A DNA stretch of 64,000 nt from Chryseobacterium oranimense (GTDB lineage Bacteria; Bacteroidota; Bacteroidia; Flavobacteriales; Weeksellaceae), in the NCBI RefSeq assembly GCF_900129755.1, contig NZ_FQWT01000006.1:124001-188000 (forward strand). The letters run 5' to 3'. Positions 25,318 to 35,414 of this stretch are shown in pieces (within the stretch, counting starts at the first letter, position 1; every line of letters starts with the position of its first letter). A model generated the notes under the pieces. That model saw only the letters and a list, made by a program, of their open reading frames with translations. It had not been told where the DNA came from and searched no databases. Both the position numbers and the translations under genes were made by a program.

Positions 25318-27641
25318 TGAAAAGTAGATTTAGTATATATTACAGATATTTGTTCACTTCAGGATTTGCCGCTGTTACTCTTTCATGCAGCAATACAAGA
25401 TTTCTGAAGGAAGGCCAGATGCTGTATACCGGCGGGGAAGTAAAAATACAAAATGACAGTCTCTCGAAAAAGGAAAAAAATGAGCTTAAGGCATCACTGG
25501 AAGAAAATCTGGTTCCCAAGCCCAATTCTTCCATATTAGGGCTGCGTCCGAAACTGTATTTTTACAATATTGCCAAGGAGCCTAAAAAGGATAAAGGTTT
25601 CAATTACTGGCTGAAATACAAAGTAGGTGAAAAACCTGTTTTACTGGGAGATGTAGACCGTGAATTCAACAAAGATATCATTGAAAATTATTCTGAAAAT
25701 AAAGGATATTTCAATGCAAAAGCTACTTATGATACGGTTTCCAAAAATAAAAAAGCAAAAGTTATTTATACTTTAAGACCTGGCGGAAGATACCTGATAA
25801 GCAATGTGAAATTTCAGCAGGATTCTTCCCTTGTTAATAGAGAAATTCAGACTTTAACTCCAAAAACCTTACTTAAAACGGGAAATCCTTTTGATCTTGA
25901 TGTCATTAAAAATGAACGAGAACGTATCGATAATGGTTTAAAGGAAAGAGGTTTCTATTATTTCAATTCTGACAATATTATTGTTCAGGCAGACAGTACG
26001 GTAAGCAAAAATCACAAGGTAGAGCTGAACGTAAAATTAAAGGATGACACTCCGGATCTTGCCACGCAACAGTTCAGCATTGACAAGGTTATTGTTTTTC
26101 CTAATTATAACATCCAGGATGTAAAAAGAGGCAAATATAATGTTCCGATGAACCCGGACTCCCTTTCTAAATATGCTTATGATGATATATATGTGATCGA
26201 TCCTCAGCATAAGTTTAAACCGAAAATCTTCGACAGGGCTTTATATTTTAAGAAAGGAGATCTCTATAACCGTTCCAATCATAATCTTACGCTTAACCGC
26301 CTGATCAGTCTGGGTGTTTTTAAATTTGTAAAAAATGAATTCATTGTTTCAGATTCATTGAAACACCAGTTTGATGCCTATTATTTACTGACGCCGAGAC
26401 AAATTCAGTCACTCAGGCTTGAAGCTTTAGGACGAACCAACTCTGCCAACTATGCCGGTAGCGAATTAAATTTAAACTGGACCCACCGGAATTTCTTCCG
26501 AGGAGCCGAGCAGTTTAAAGCAGCTGTTTACGGAGCTTTTGATTTCCAGATGGGCGGACAGGAAGATGCCAAGAATCTTTTCCGTGCAGGAACGAATGTC
26601 CAGCTTTCGATACCAAGGATTGTTGCGCCTTTCCGTTTCAATTCTTCGAGTGCCTTTGTTCCGAGAACGAATATTACTCTAGGCTATGAGTTCCAGAACC
26701 GTACCCAGCTTTATACACTTAATAATTTTAATGCTTCGTTCGGGTATGTATGGAAGGAAAATGCGAGAAAGGAACATGATCTGAAGGTTATTGACATTAC
26801 CCTGGTTTCTCCTGCCAATGTAACAGAGGAATTTTATAAACAGGCAACCACTCCTGCCTCACGAAGAGTAGTAGATAAACAGTTAATTTTCGGGCCTACC
26901 TATTCGTATACGTATACCAATACAATGCTTCCAAAAGCAAATACGATCTATTATAAAGGTACGTTGGATCTTGCAGGAAACATCACCGGTCTGGTAACAG
27001 GGGCCAATGCGAAAAATGATAAGGAGAAAAAGATCTTCGGCATCCCGTTCAGCCAATATGCCAAAATTGAGAATGACTTCAGGTTCTATCATAAATTCAC
27101 CGAAAAGAGCTCATTCGCCAGCAGATTTATCGGGGGAATTGCTTATCCGTATGGAAACTCAGAGTTCATTCCTTTCTCCAAACAGTTTTTTGCAGGGGGA
27201 AGCAACAGTATCCGTGCTTTCCGTGCAAGAACTTTAGGACCGGGAAGTTTCGATCCGCGGACGATTGAAAAGGGACTGCTACTGGATCAGGCGGGAGACA
27301 TCAAGCTGGAGCTGAATGCGGAATACCGTGCCAATATCTATAAATTCCTGAATGTTGCTGCTTTTGTAGATGCCGGAAACGTTTGGCTGATCAATGCTGA
27401 TGAGCACAGACCGGGAGGTAAATTTTCAAAAGATTTTTTAAGTGAAATTGCCGTGGGAGCCGGAGTTGGTCTGAGACTTGATTTCTCTATCTTAATTTTA
27501 AGACTGGATCTGGCCATGCCTTTACGTGTTCCTTATTATGAAAAGGGAGACCGATGGGCATTTGATAAAATCAACTTCGGAGATTCGAGCTGGAGAAAAG
27601 ATAATTTAGTTTTAAATATAGCCATAGGATATCCTTTCTAA
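25317..27641 (+). CDS. tamL: TamL: lipoprotein-type TamA/BamA-family outer-membrane protein
   Basis: 774 residues. The signal peptide ends in VTLSC, so the mature N-terminus is probably a lipidated Cys near residue 24, as in the TamL variant of Bacteroidota. Residues ~40-380 hold POTRA-like repeats (YNIAKEPKKDKGFNYWLKYK, then RPGGRYLISNVKF). The C-terminal ~390 residues are an Omp85 barrel with the VRGF-like loop as SIRAFRARTLGPG and closing strands ending in LVLNIAIGYPF, with a terminal Phe. With TamB it probably inserts proteins or moves lipids at the outer membrane. Its start overlaps the tamB stop by one base. Confidence 0.92.
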   Translation: MKSRFSIYYRYLFTSGFAAVTLSCSNTRFLKEGQMLYTGGEVKIQNDSLSKKEKNELKASLEENLVPKPNSSILGLRPKLYFYNIAKEPKKDKGFNYWLKYKVGEKPVLLGDVDREFNKDIIENYSENKGYFNAKATYDTVSKNKKAKVIYTLRPGGRYLISNVKFQQDSSLVNREIQTLTPKTLLKTGNPFDLDVIKNERERIDNGLKERGFYYFNSDNIIVQADSTVSKNHKVELNVKLKDDTPDLATQQFSIDKVIVFPNYNIQDVKRGKYNVPMNPDSLSKYAYDDIYVIDPQHKFKPKIFDRALYFKKGDLYNRSNHNLTLNRLISLGVFKFVKNEFIVSDSLKHQFDAYYLLTPRQIQSLRLEALGRTNSANYAGSELNLNWTHRNFFRGAEQFKAAVYGAFDFQMGGQEDAKNLFRAGTNVQLSIPRIVAPFRFNSSSAFVPRTNITLGYEFQNRTQLYTLNNFNASFGYVWKENARKEHDLKVIDITLVSPANVTEEFYKQATTPASRRVVDKQLIFGPTYSYTYTNTMLPKANTIYYKGTLDLAGNITGLVTGANAKNDKEKKIFGIPFSQYAKIENDFRFYHKFTEKSSFASRFIGGIAYPYGNSEFIPFSKQFFAGGSNSIRAFRARTLGPGSFDPRTIEKGLLLDQAGDIKLELNAEYRANIYKFLNVAAFVDAGNVWLINADEHRPGGKFSKDFLSEIAVGAGVGLRLDFSILILRLDLAMPLRVPYYEKGDRWAFDKINFGDSSWRKDNLVLNIAIGYPF

Positions 27642-27642
27642 T

Positions 27643-28581
27643 ATGATCAATAATATCAAATTTTTCTGGGAGGTACTTAAAGATACCTTCGCCGAATGGA
27701 ACAATTCTTCCGCATCAAAAGATTCGGCAAGCCTTGCCTATTATGCGATTTTTTCTATCCCCGGATTATTAATTATTATTATCTGGATCGCCGGAAATTT
27801 CTTCGGTGAGGAAGCCATTCGTGGCGAGATCAGCAACCAGATCAGCGGATTAATGGGAAAAGATGTTGCTAAGAGTATTGAAGGAATGATTGCGGGAGCG
27901 CTCATTGACAAGCAGAATATTTTCATGAAAATAGTGGGGATCGGGTCTCTGGTTTTTGGTTCCACTACTTTATTTTTTCAGCTGCAGCATACTCTCAACA
28001 CCCTTTGGGATGTAGAAGCAGCACCTAAAAAAGCATTTGTAAAATTCCTTTTGGACAGGGCAAATTCATTAGGAATGATCCTTATTCTTGGATTTTTGCT
28101 GATGATCACCATGATCTTGTCTTCAATGATAAGCCTGTTCAACAACTGGATCACCAATTATTTCGGCCTTGAAACCTATATGCTGGTAGAGGTCGTGAAT
28201 TTTGCTATCGGTTTTGGTTTGGTAATGCTTTTATTTGCCTTAATGTTCAAAGTACTCCCTGATATCAAAATCAGCTGGAAACCTGTATGGAAAGGGGCTT
28301 TACTGACTACAATTTTATTTACACTGGGTAAATTTCTACTGAGCCTGTATTTCGGTAATTTTAAACCTACTTCTACTTTCGGAGCGGCGGGAACCGTTAT
28401 TTTAATAATGATGTGGATTAATTATTCCTGTATGCTTATTTTTTTCGGAGCTGAATTTACCAAGGTTTATAATTACAAAAAGGGCTATAAAGTTGTTCTT
28501 TCCAAGCATGCAAAATGGAGTGCAGCGAAGCTTTACAGGGATAGCAGAAAAGATAGCGAGAGTGAGCTGAAAGAGATTTGA
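27643..28581 (+). CDS. YihY/BrkB-family inner-membrane protein
   Basis: 312 residues, about six transmembrane helices. Family hallmarks: SASLAYYAIFSIPGLLIIII (TM1), GSTTLFFQLQHTLNTLWDV, then FGAAGTVILIMMWINYSCMLIFFGAEFTK near the C-terminus. YihY proteins are inner-membrane proteins with no settled function; earlier claims of RNase BN activity were withdrawn. E. coli YihY has been linked with TamB and YhdP in phospholipid export to the outer membrane, which fits its place here one base behind tamL. Same operon as tamB-tamL. Confidence 0.9.
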   Translation: MINNIKFFWEVLKDTFAEWNNSSASKDSASLAYYAIFSIPGLLIIIIWIAGNFFGEEAIRGEISNQISGLMGKDVAKSIEGMIAGALIDKQNIFMKIVGIGSLVFGSTTLFFQLQHTLNTLWDVEAAPKKAFVKFLLDRANSLGMILILGFLLMITMILSSMISLFNNWITNYFGLETYMLVEVVNFAIGFGLVMLLFALMFKVLPDIKISWKPVWKGALLTTILFTLGKFLLSLYFGNFKPTSTFGAAGTVILIMMWINYSCMLIFFGAEFTKVYNYKKGYKVVLSKHAKWSAAKLYRDSRKDSESELKEI

Positions 28582-28645
28582 GAGGCGTGTACGGGATTCG
28601 GGTTTTAAGATTCCACGTATTGATTGCGGTTTATTTGGTACATCA

Positions 28646-28680
28646 TAAAAAAGCCTCCCAATTTAGGAGGCTTTATTTTT
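28646..28680. terminator. Bidirectional terminator between yihY and argS
   Basis: AAAGCCTCC / GGAGGCTTT 9-bp stem flanked by A-rich and T-rich runs, between convergent genes. Confidence 0.88.
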
Positions 28681-30440
28681 TACATTCTGTCTACGGTTCC
28701 GATACCGAGAAGCGCTAATGATTTCTTCACTGTTTTCGCGGTGAGGTCTGAAAGGTTTAAACGGAATTGTTTTAAATTTTCGTCTTCCAGTTTCAGAATG
28801 ATATTACTTTGGTAAAATGAGTTATAAGATTTAGCTAAATCATAAACATAATTGGCAACCAAAGCCGGGCTCAATGCTTCTGCCGCTCTTTCTACAATTG
28901 TTTTGTAGTTAGCCAAAAGCATGATCAATTCTTTTTCATACTGGTTTAAAGCAACGTCTGAAACTTCTTTATACTGATAATCTGCTTTTGCCAGTAAAGA
29001 TTGAGTACGTGCATAAGTATATTGGATGAATGGTCCTGTATTTCCATTAAATTCAATACTTTCTGCCGGGTTGAACAACATTTTTTTCTTAGGATCCACT
29101 TTCAGCATGAAGTATTTCAGTGCCCCCATTCCAATGATTTCATAAGAAGCTACTTTTGTTTCTTCTGAAAGACCTTCAAGTTTTCCTTGTTCTATAGCTT
29201 TTAATTTTGCCGTTTCATGCATTTCTGCCATCAGGTCGTCTGCATCCACCACTGTTCCTTCACGGGATTTCATTTTTCCTTCCGGAAGCTCAACCATTCC
29301 GTAAGAAAGGTGGAATAATTGATCTGCCCATGAATATCCAAGCTTTTTCATGATTTTAAATAAAACCTGGAAGTGATAATCCTGTTCATTTCCAACCGTG
29401 TAGATCAGCTTTTGAATGTTATTGTCCTTAAAACGCTCTACGGCTGTTCCCAAATCCTGAGTCATGTAAACAGATGTTCCGTCTGAACGAAGCAGAAGTT
29501 TCTGATCCAGCCCTTCATCAGTAAGATCACACCATACCGAACCGTCTTCTTTCTGATAAAGAATTCCTTTATCCAGACCTTCCTGAATCAGATCTTTTCC
29601 TAAAATGTAAGTATTGCTTTCGTACTGTACCTGATCAAAATCTACTCCAAGTCTTTTATAAGTTTCATTGAAACCTTTATAAACCCATGAGTTCATTTCA
29701 TTCCAAAGATCTCTTACTTTCTGGTCTCCGTTTTCCCAGTCTAAAAGCATTTTTTGAGCTTCTTTAATGATCGGAGCATCTTTTTTAGCCTGTTCTTCTT
29801 CTACTCCTTGTCCTACAAGCTCAGAAATTTCTTTTTTGTAGTTTTTATCAAATTCTACATAATAGTTTCCTACGAACTTATCTCCTTTTGTATTAGTTGT
29901 TTCCGGAGTTTCTCCATGCCCGAATTTCTCCCAAGCCAGCATAGACTTACAGATATGAATTCCTCTGTCATTGATAATCTGTGTTTTGATCACATCATAC
30001 CCTGCCTCTTTTAAAATCTGAGCCACAGAAAATCCCAACAGGTTATTTCTTACGTGCCCCAGGTGAAGCGGTTTGTTGGTATTTGGAGAAGAATATTCCA
30101 CCATAACCGTAGAATTTTTCTTTTCGATAGCATCAAAATCATTGCTAACGGATTTGAAATTGTCCACAAACAGCTGGTTCTGTACTTTAACATTAAGGAA
30201 GCCTTTTACTACATTAAAGCTTTCGAATAGGTCAGACTGCTCCGTCAAAGCTTCACCTAATTCAACGCCAATACTTTCCGGATTTTTCTTCAGCTGTTTT
30301 ACCAATGGAAATGTTACAATGGTAAAGTCACCTTCAAATTCGGTTTTATTTTCCTGAACCTCCAGATTGATATCTTTTAACTGATATACATTTAAAATAA
30401 CCTCTGAAAGTTTCTTTTCTATACTATCTTTAATATTCAT
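28680..30440 (-). CDS. argS: Arginine-tRNA ligase
   Basis: 586 residues from ATG 30440 (MNIKDSIEKKL); an upstream in-frame ATG at 30470 would add ten unconserved residues. Class I synthetase: N-terminal Arg-tRNA synthetase domain (residues 1-90), HIGH-like HLGHVRNNLLGFSVAQIL, PEGKMKSREGTVV as the KMSKS-like loop, and the C-terminal DALR anticodon-binding domain (YTYARTQSLLAKA). It charges tRNA-Arg. Monocistronic. On the minus strand TATATTTG (30504-30511) fits TAnnTTTG and predicts a leader of about 57 bases. Confidence 0.96.
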   Translation of the reverse strand: MNIKDSIEKKLSEVILNVYQLKDINLEVQENKTEFEGDFTIVTFPLVKQLKKNPESIGVELGEALTEQSDLFESFNVVKGFLNVKVQNQLFVDNFKSVSNDFDAIEKKNSTVMVEYSSPNTNKPLHLGHVRNNLLGFSVAQILKEAGYDVIKTQIINDRGIHICKSMLAWEKFGHGETPETTNTKGDKFVGNYYVEFDKNYKKEISELVGQGVEEEQAKKDAPIIKEAQKMLLDWENGDQKVRDLWNEMNSWVYKGFNETYKRLGVDFDQVQYESNTYILGKDLIQEGLDKGILYQKEDGSVWCDLTDEGLDQKLLLRSDGTSVYMTQDLGTAVERFKDNNIQKLIYTVGNEQDYHFQVLFKIMKKLGYSWADQLFHLSYGMVELPEGKMKSREGTVVDADDLMAEMHETAKLKAIEQGKLEGLSEETKVASYEIIGMGALKYFMLKVDPKKKMLFNPAESIEFNGNTGPFIQYTYARTQSLLAKADYQYKEVSDVALNQYEKELIMLLANYKTIVERAAEALSPALVANYVYDLAKSYNSFYQSNIILKLEDENLKQFRLNLSDLTAKTVKKSLALLGIGTVDRM

Positions 30441-30518
30441 GTGTATACTATTACTTTTTACAGGCCACATAGAATAGCCTGGCTCATCTCAAATTTTGAA
30501 ATACAAATATACGGAAAT

Positions 30519-30543
30519 AAAAAAACCGCCCGAAGGCGGCTTT
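30519..30543 (-). terminator. Terminator of susCD pair 1
   Basis: CCGCC-TTCG-GGCGG on the minus strand followed by a T7 run. The same hairpin type closes pairs 2 and 3. Confidence 0.88.
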
Positions 30544-30569
30544 GATATGAATGTTAAAATATATGGATA

Positions 30570-31991
30570 TTAAAATTTATCCCAGAATAATTTTGTAGTT
30601 GCCTTGTCGCCGCCAATTTTATTAGCTGCAGCACTTACATTAGCTCCATTTAACACATACTCCTGATCAGAATATGGCATTCTGTAAGGTACAGATGACA
30701 AGTTAGATTTAGGAGGGTTTACAAGTGTCGGGTTATCCAGACGTCTAGTGAAATTCCAGCTTGCAAATCCTTTGTTAAACATTGCAATCCAAGCTTGTAC
30801 TCCTATAGACTGTTTCCAGTTTACTGGATTATAAGGGTTTGCAAGCACATATGTATCTGCGATAGTACTGTTTACACCATTCTCCCTCATAGATTCTTTA
30901 ACGGCGATAGCATAAAGGTCTGCTGCTGTCCCCCCTGCTGAATACCCTCTTGCAGCAGCTTCAGCTTTTAAGAATGCTACCTCTGCATAACTTAGCAGGT
31001 TAGATGCTGTAGTAGCACCTCTAAAATAAGAGCTTAATTGAGAGAAATTAGTATAAGGATCATTTAATTCTCCGAAAACTCCCCCTTTATAAACTCCCCC
31101 AACTTTTGTAAACCATACATCCATTCTTGGATCTGACAGGCTACTCATGGTATTAATAGTCAACTGACTTGGAATAAAGTCATTTCTACCGGAAGCTACT
31201 AAATTGTCATAAACAGGGCTTGAAAAGGTGTTACCATCATAACTAAATTTATAGGCTTCAGAATCAGAAGAGATCACTCCTGCTGCGATTGCTGACTCAA
31301 CAGTAGTTTTCGATAATGCTGGATCAACATCTGCTAAATTGATTCCTAATCTTAATTTAATAGAGTTAGCAAATTTTTTCCATTTTGTCATATTCCCTCC
31401 ATAAACTAAATCACTATAACCAGTAGCAGCCGGCTTTATAGTAGCAGTAACAGCATCGATTCTCTTAATTAAGTCAAGATAAATAGTTTTGGCATCATCA
31501 TATTTTGGAGTTAAAATCTCATCAGGTTTGAAAGCCTCAGAATAAGGAACATCACCATAAGTATCCACAATATTTTCCCAAATAAAAATTTCTTCAATTT
31601 CTAAGGTTGCCAACTTGTTGGTACGTATATCATCCGTCTCTACTTCATTAACCAGATTCATTTTTGCCTGTTTCAGGTTATTGATACTGTAAACGTACAT
31701 TCTGTTAAAATGGTTACGAGGCTGGTTTCGGGTTACGAGATTATATTGAGTTTCATCCGGATATTGAGTTTCCGCCCATTGTTGTGTAAAGAATCTGTAG
31801 TTATTAAAATTTACACTTGGATTGTCCATATAATATGATGACTGATACATAGCCGTTGCCAACAAATTTTCGGAAGGAAGTATGGAAGGATGTTTAGGAT
31901 CATCATTAAGAGAAGTTAAATCACTTTGACACGAACTTAACCCTACCCCAATACATGCTGATATCAAACTTATTTTTATAATATTTTTCAT
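30570..31991 (-). CDS. SusD/RagB-family outer-membrane lipoprotein (pair 1)
   Basis: 473 residues. The signal peptide ends in GVGLSSC, so Cys21 is probably lipidated and the protein surface-exposed. The SusD-like helical fold is shown by YGDVPYSEAFKPDEILTPKYDDAKTIYLDLI and MTKWKKFANSIKLRLGINLA, typical of the SusD-like_2 type. SusD proteins bind the substrate at the cell surface and act as a lid over the SusC channel. The start lies 12 bases after the stop of its susC partner. Substrate unknown; no enzyme genes nearby. The C-terminus (GGDKATTKLFWDKF) is nearly the same as in pair 2. Confidence 0.93.
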   Translation of the reverse strand: MKNIIKISLISACIGVGLSSCQSDLTSLNDDPKHPSILPSENLLATAMYQSSYYMDNPSVNFNNYRFFTQQWAETQYPDETQYNLVTRNQPRNHFNRMYVYSINNLKQAKMNLVNEVETDDIRTNKLATLEIEEIFIWENIVDTYGDVPYSEAFKPDEILTPKYDDAKTIYLDLIKRIDAVTATIKPAATGYSDLVYGGNMTKWKKFANSIKLRLGINLADVDPALSKTTVESAIAAGVISSDSEAYKFSYDGNTFSSPVYDNLVASGRNDFIPSQLTINTMSSLSDPRMDVWFTKVGGVYKGGVFGELNDPYTNFSQLSSYFRGATTASNLLSYAEVAFLKAEAAARGYSAGGTAADLYAIAVKESMRENGVNSTIADTYVLANPYNPVNWKQSIGVQAWIAMFNKGFASWNFTRRLDNPTLVNPPKSNLSSVPYRMPYSDQEYVLNGANVSAAANKIGGDKATTKLFWDKF

Positions 31992-32003
31992 TTTTAAAGT
32001 AAT

Positions 32004-35000
32004 TTAGAATTTAAATGTTACATTGACTCCAATATCTCTTGTCGTAGGCATTGAACCGATAGACCATCCATAAGAATTTAGTCCACCTCCCACAACAGCT
32101 TCAGGATCTGCATATGGTAAATTTTTATGAATAATCCATAAATTTCTACCTACAATCGAAATTTTAGCGTCATAAATTTTGGTTCCGGCCAATAATGATT
32201 TAGGAAGCATATAACCAATACTTGCCTCTCTTAGCTTAATAAAGGAACCATCATAAACAAATTCACGCGACGGCTGAGTTTTATATCCCATAGAACTTCC
32301 GTTATCAAACTGTGACAAAGAAATAGTATTAGGAGTTCCATCCGGAAGAACTCCCGGAAGTACAACGTTTTTGTCTCTGTAATCTCCAACAGCTGTTTCT
32401 TTGTATAAACCTGAAGATAATCCATAATACATATCCGTTGAGAATATATCACCTCCTTTACGCATATCGATTAAGAAGCTTAAAGAGAATCCTTTATAAC
32501 TAAGACTATTTCTTATCCCCCCAATCCAATCAGGGGTAGTATTACCAATGATCTGATTAGGATTCTGCAAATATTTTCCGGTTTTTGGATCAATTACTTT
32601 CTCACCGTTTAAATAGGTGTAGTCAGCTCCAACCAATGTTCCCCAGGCTTCTCCTACTCTTGCATTTAAAGAAACTCCTCCTTGAAAACTATTTAATAAA
32701 AGATTGGTGATTCCTGGATACAGACTAACCACTTCGTTTTTATTTTTAGACCAGTTAACATCAATATTCCACGTAAAGTCTTTCGATTTTATAGGAACTA
32801 AACCTAACTGTACCTCATAACCTGTATTATCAATTCGTCCCGCATTGATTACTTTACCGGTAAATCCGATTCCTGAGGAAACTGGAAGAGGGATAATCTG
32901 ATCTATCGTTTTAGTTTTATAATAAGCAAAATCAACGGTAATTCTGTCTTTTAAGAAATGAGCTTCAGTTCCTATCTCAAATTCCTTGGATCTTTGTGGT
33001 TTTAAATCTGGATTAGGCTGATTTAAAATTGAATTATATATTCCTACACCTGATAAAATCCCTGCTGATCTATAGTTATTAGCCAGCTGATAAGGATCTG
33101 CAGTTCCACCAACTTCCGCATAGTTTGCTCTTAATTTCCAAAAATTCATCCAATTTTTGGTATTTAAAATTTCAGACATAATAACTGAAGCCGTTACGGA
33201 AGGATAATTGTATACATTATTTCCCGCTGGTAATGTTGAGCTTTGATCTACCCTCCATGTTCCATCTATATAGAATTTCTTAAAGAAATCAAATGAAGCA
33301 GTAACATATCCCGAGTTTGTTTGTGTGGTGAACTGATTCTCATCTGATGCTAAGGGCGCTTTTTTAGAGTTTGACAATGCATAAATTCCTGCAATTACCA
33401 AACCTCCTTCTGTAGAAGCATAAACAGAATTGAAATAGTTTCTACGAATATTCCCTCCAACTACTCCAGATACATTAATATCATCTGTAATGTCAAATTT
33501 ATAATTCACCATTAAATCATAATTCGTTTCAGTCCTCAATACATCTCGTCTTGCATATCCGGAAGTAACCGAATTGTTTGATTGTCCGAAAGCTTGTGGC
33601 AGAGACCCTACAGCCAGTCTACTCTCGGCCATAAGATTTGATCTGTCATAAGAAACTTTTCCAGTAACAGAAATATTATTTATGATATCATACGTTGCTT
33701 GTGCATAAGTAAAACTTCTGAATCTATTATCTGAGGTATAGTTTTGGTAAGCTTGAAAATAGGGGTTATTCCAGTATGCCGGTGCTCCATTAGTTGCTGA
33801 TTTTCTATTCCATACAACGTTACCATAATTGTTCGATGCACTGGCAATAGCAGGATCAACATTTGCAAAATATGAATTTTCCAGAGCTTTAAGATCTACA
33901 TTGGTTTGCCACCATTGTCTGAAACCTGTTGCTATATTATTGGAATAGCCCGTAATTCCACGTCCTTTGGTATCCTGCAAAGTCATTGTAGAATAAAAGG
34001 AGGTATGCAATTTTGGAGTTAAGTCATAATTAATCTTTAAAGAGAAATTATTCTTATTGAGATGTGAGTTAGGAATCAATCCATCTGACATCATATTTTC
34101 ATAGGTAAAACTAATATTCTTCCCTTTTTGTCCTTTTTCCAAGGTTACACTATTACTAAATGTAGTCGGATTATCAAAAAATTTAATCGGGCCGTTTTTA
34201 GCAGCTACCCATGGTGTAGCTTTTTTGTAGTTAGGAGAGGTCGGGTCAAAAGAGTCCCATTGATAAACCATTAAATTAGGATCGAATTTTGGGCCCCAAG
34301 ATGCATCTGCATTGAAATTTGCGTTATTTAAACCATCACTAGCCTGAGTTCCAAATTTTTGAGAATACCCGGCACCATAACTTGTTTGATATTCAGGAAA
34401 TGTTGATTTATCAATAAAGCCAACCTGCATTGAGGAAGAAAGCGTAACTCCCCAAGATCCGTCATCTTTCCCTTTTCCATTCTTTGTTGTTATGACAATT
34501 ACTCCATTCAGACCTCTTTCGCCATAAAGAGCAGATGCCGCAGCACCTTTTAAAACGTTGATAGATTCAATATCTTCCTGATTGATATCAGATAAAGCAT
34601 TACCATAATCAATATTTTTCTCCTGAGTATACGTATTGTTTACTGGAGATCCATCAATCACAATTAAAGGATTTCCTCCTCCAAGAGTCTTTATACCTCT
34701 GATCAATAAGTTTGATGAGCCCCCAAAGTTGTTATTTGTAGTAACATTTAAGCCGGCTACCTTTCCTGATAATTGCGATGCAATATTCCCCGTGTTAGTT
34801 GTACCATCAGAGAGTGCACTTGCCTTAATTTCCTGGGAAGCGTAACCAAGAGATTTCTTTTCTCTTTTAATCCCAAGTGCAGTTACTACCACCCCTTCAA
34901 TTTCTTTTGCTTTAATGGTATCATTCTTCTCTTGTGCTTGAGCAATAGCAAAAGATGAAGTCAATACCACAACAAGCAGACTTGTTGTCAGTTTCTTCAT
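32004..35000 (-). CDS. SusC/RagA-family TonB-dependent outer-membrane transporter (pair 1)
   Basis: 998 residues from ATG 35000 (MKKLTTSLLVVVLTSSFA); an earlier in-frame ATG at 35027 overlaps the promoter core. The signal peptide is followed at once by the TonB-box-like GVVVTALGIKREKKS and the plug domain (INVLKGAAASALYGERGLNG), without the N-terminal carboxypeptidase-regulatory-like domain usual in SusC. The remainder is a 22-strand barrel ending in GVNVTFKF. It imports an unidentified nutrient with its SusD partner, powered by TonB-ExbBD. Very similar in N-terminus to the other two SusC proteins in the array. Confidence 0.94.
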   Translation of the reverse strand: MKKLTTSLLVVVLTSSFAIAQAQEKNDTIKAKEIEGVVVTALGIKREKKSLGYASQEIKASALSDGTTNTGNIASQLSGKVAGLNVTTNNNFGGSSNLLIRGIKTLGGGNPLIVIDGSPVNNTYTQEKNIDYGNALSDINQEDIESINVLKGAAASALYGERGLNGVIVITTKNGKGKDDGSWGVTLSSSMQVGFIDKSTFPEYQTSYGAGYSQKFGTQASDGLNNANFNADASWGPKFDPNLMVYQWDSFDPTSPNYKKATPWVAAKNGPIKFFDNPTTFSNSVTLEKGQKGKNISFTYENMMSDGLIPNSHLNKNNFSLKINYDLTPKLHTSFYSTMTLQDTKGRGITGYSNNIATGFRQWWQTNVDLKALENSYFANVDPAIASASNNYGNVVWNRKSATNGAPAYWNNPYFQAYQNYTSDNRFRSFTYAQATYDIINNISVTGKVSYDRSNLMAESRLAVGSLPQAFGQSNNSVTSGYARRDVLRTETNYDLMVNYKFDITDDINVSGVVGGNIRRNYFNSVYASTEGGLVIAGIYALSNSKKAPLASDENQFTTQTNSGYVTASFDFFKKFYIDGTWRVDQSSTLPAGNNVYNYPSVTASVIMSEILNTKNWMNFWKLRANYAEVGGTADPYQLANNYRSAGILSGVGIYNSILNQPNPDLKPQRSKEFEIGTEAHFLKDRITVDFAYYKTKTIDQIIPLPVSSGIGFTGKVINAGRIDNTGYEVQLGLVPIKSKDFTWNIDVNWSKNKNEVVSLYPGITNLLLNSFQGGVSLNARVGEAWGTLVGADYTYLNGEKVIDPKTGKYLQNPNQIIGNTTPDWIGGIRNSLSYKGFSLSFLIDMRKGGDIFSTDMYYGLSSGLYKETAVGDYRDKNVVLPGVLPDGTPNTISLSQFDNGSSMGYKTQPSREFVYDGSFIKLREASIGYMLPKSLLAGTKIYDAKISIVGRNLWIIHKNLPYADPEAVVGGGLNSYGWSIGSMPTTRDIGVNVTFKF

Positions 35001-35024
35001 ATCAATTATTTTTTTAAGACTGTA

Positions 35025-35055
35025 CAAATTTGTAAAACTTTATTAAATATACAAA
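35025..35055 (-). promoter_or_regulatory. Promoter of susC pair 1
   Basis: Minus strand: TTTG, 19-base spacer, CAAATTTG (one off TAnnTTTG). The -7 box lies inside the perfect palindrome TACAAATTTGTA. The same AAAGTTTTACAAATTTGTAC block is at the pair-2 promoter. Confidence 0.65.
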
Positions 35056-35370
35056 GCGAAAATTCAAAAAAAATATCAAATATTTAATAAATTAAAAAAA
35101 TAATGAAAATAATTCATTAAATTAAGTTAAAAACAATAGAATTAACAAAAACACAACATTTAAAAGGTTGTTATTTTTAGAAAAACATAACTAAATTTTA
35201 ATTGATATTTTCTATATGAAATATTTATAAAAATATCACTAATAAACTCATTACAAAACAATTACCACCTTAAAAAATGATTAATAATAAATAATTCACA
35301 AAACAAAACAATGCTAAGCATACCATATTTTATCAAAAAAACTTCTTAAACATAAACCTTATGCATAAAA
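35056..35370. other. AT-rich upstream region of susC pair 1
   Basis: No gene. It aligns loosely with the region upstream of susC pair 2 (shared AATTCATTAAA and AATTAACAAAAAC blocks), which indicates that the duplication included control DNA. A weak ACAAC/GTTGT hairpin lies near 35155. Confidence 0.45.
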
Positions 35371-35397
35371 AAATAACCGCCTTAAAGGCGGTTATTT
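35371..35397 (-). terminator. Terminator of susCD pair 2
   Basis: AAATAACCGCCTT / AAGGCGGTTATTT, nearly perfect, with T-rich sequence beyond on the minus strand. Confidence 0.85.
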
Positions 35398-35414
35398 ATA
35401 AAAATGGATATTTT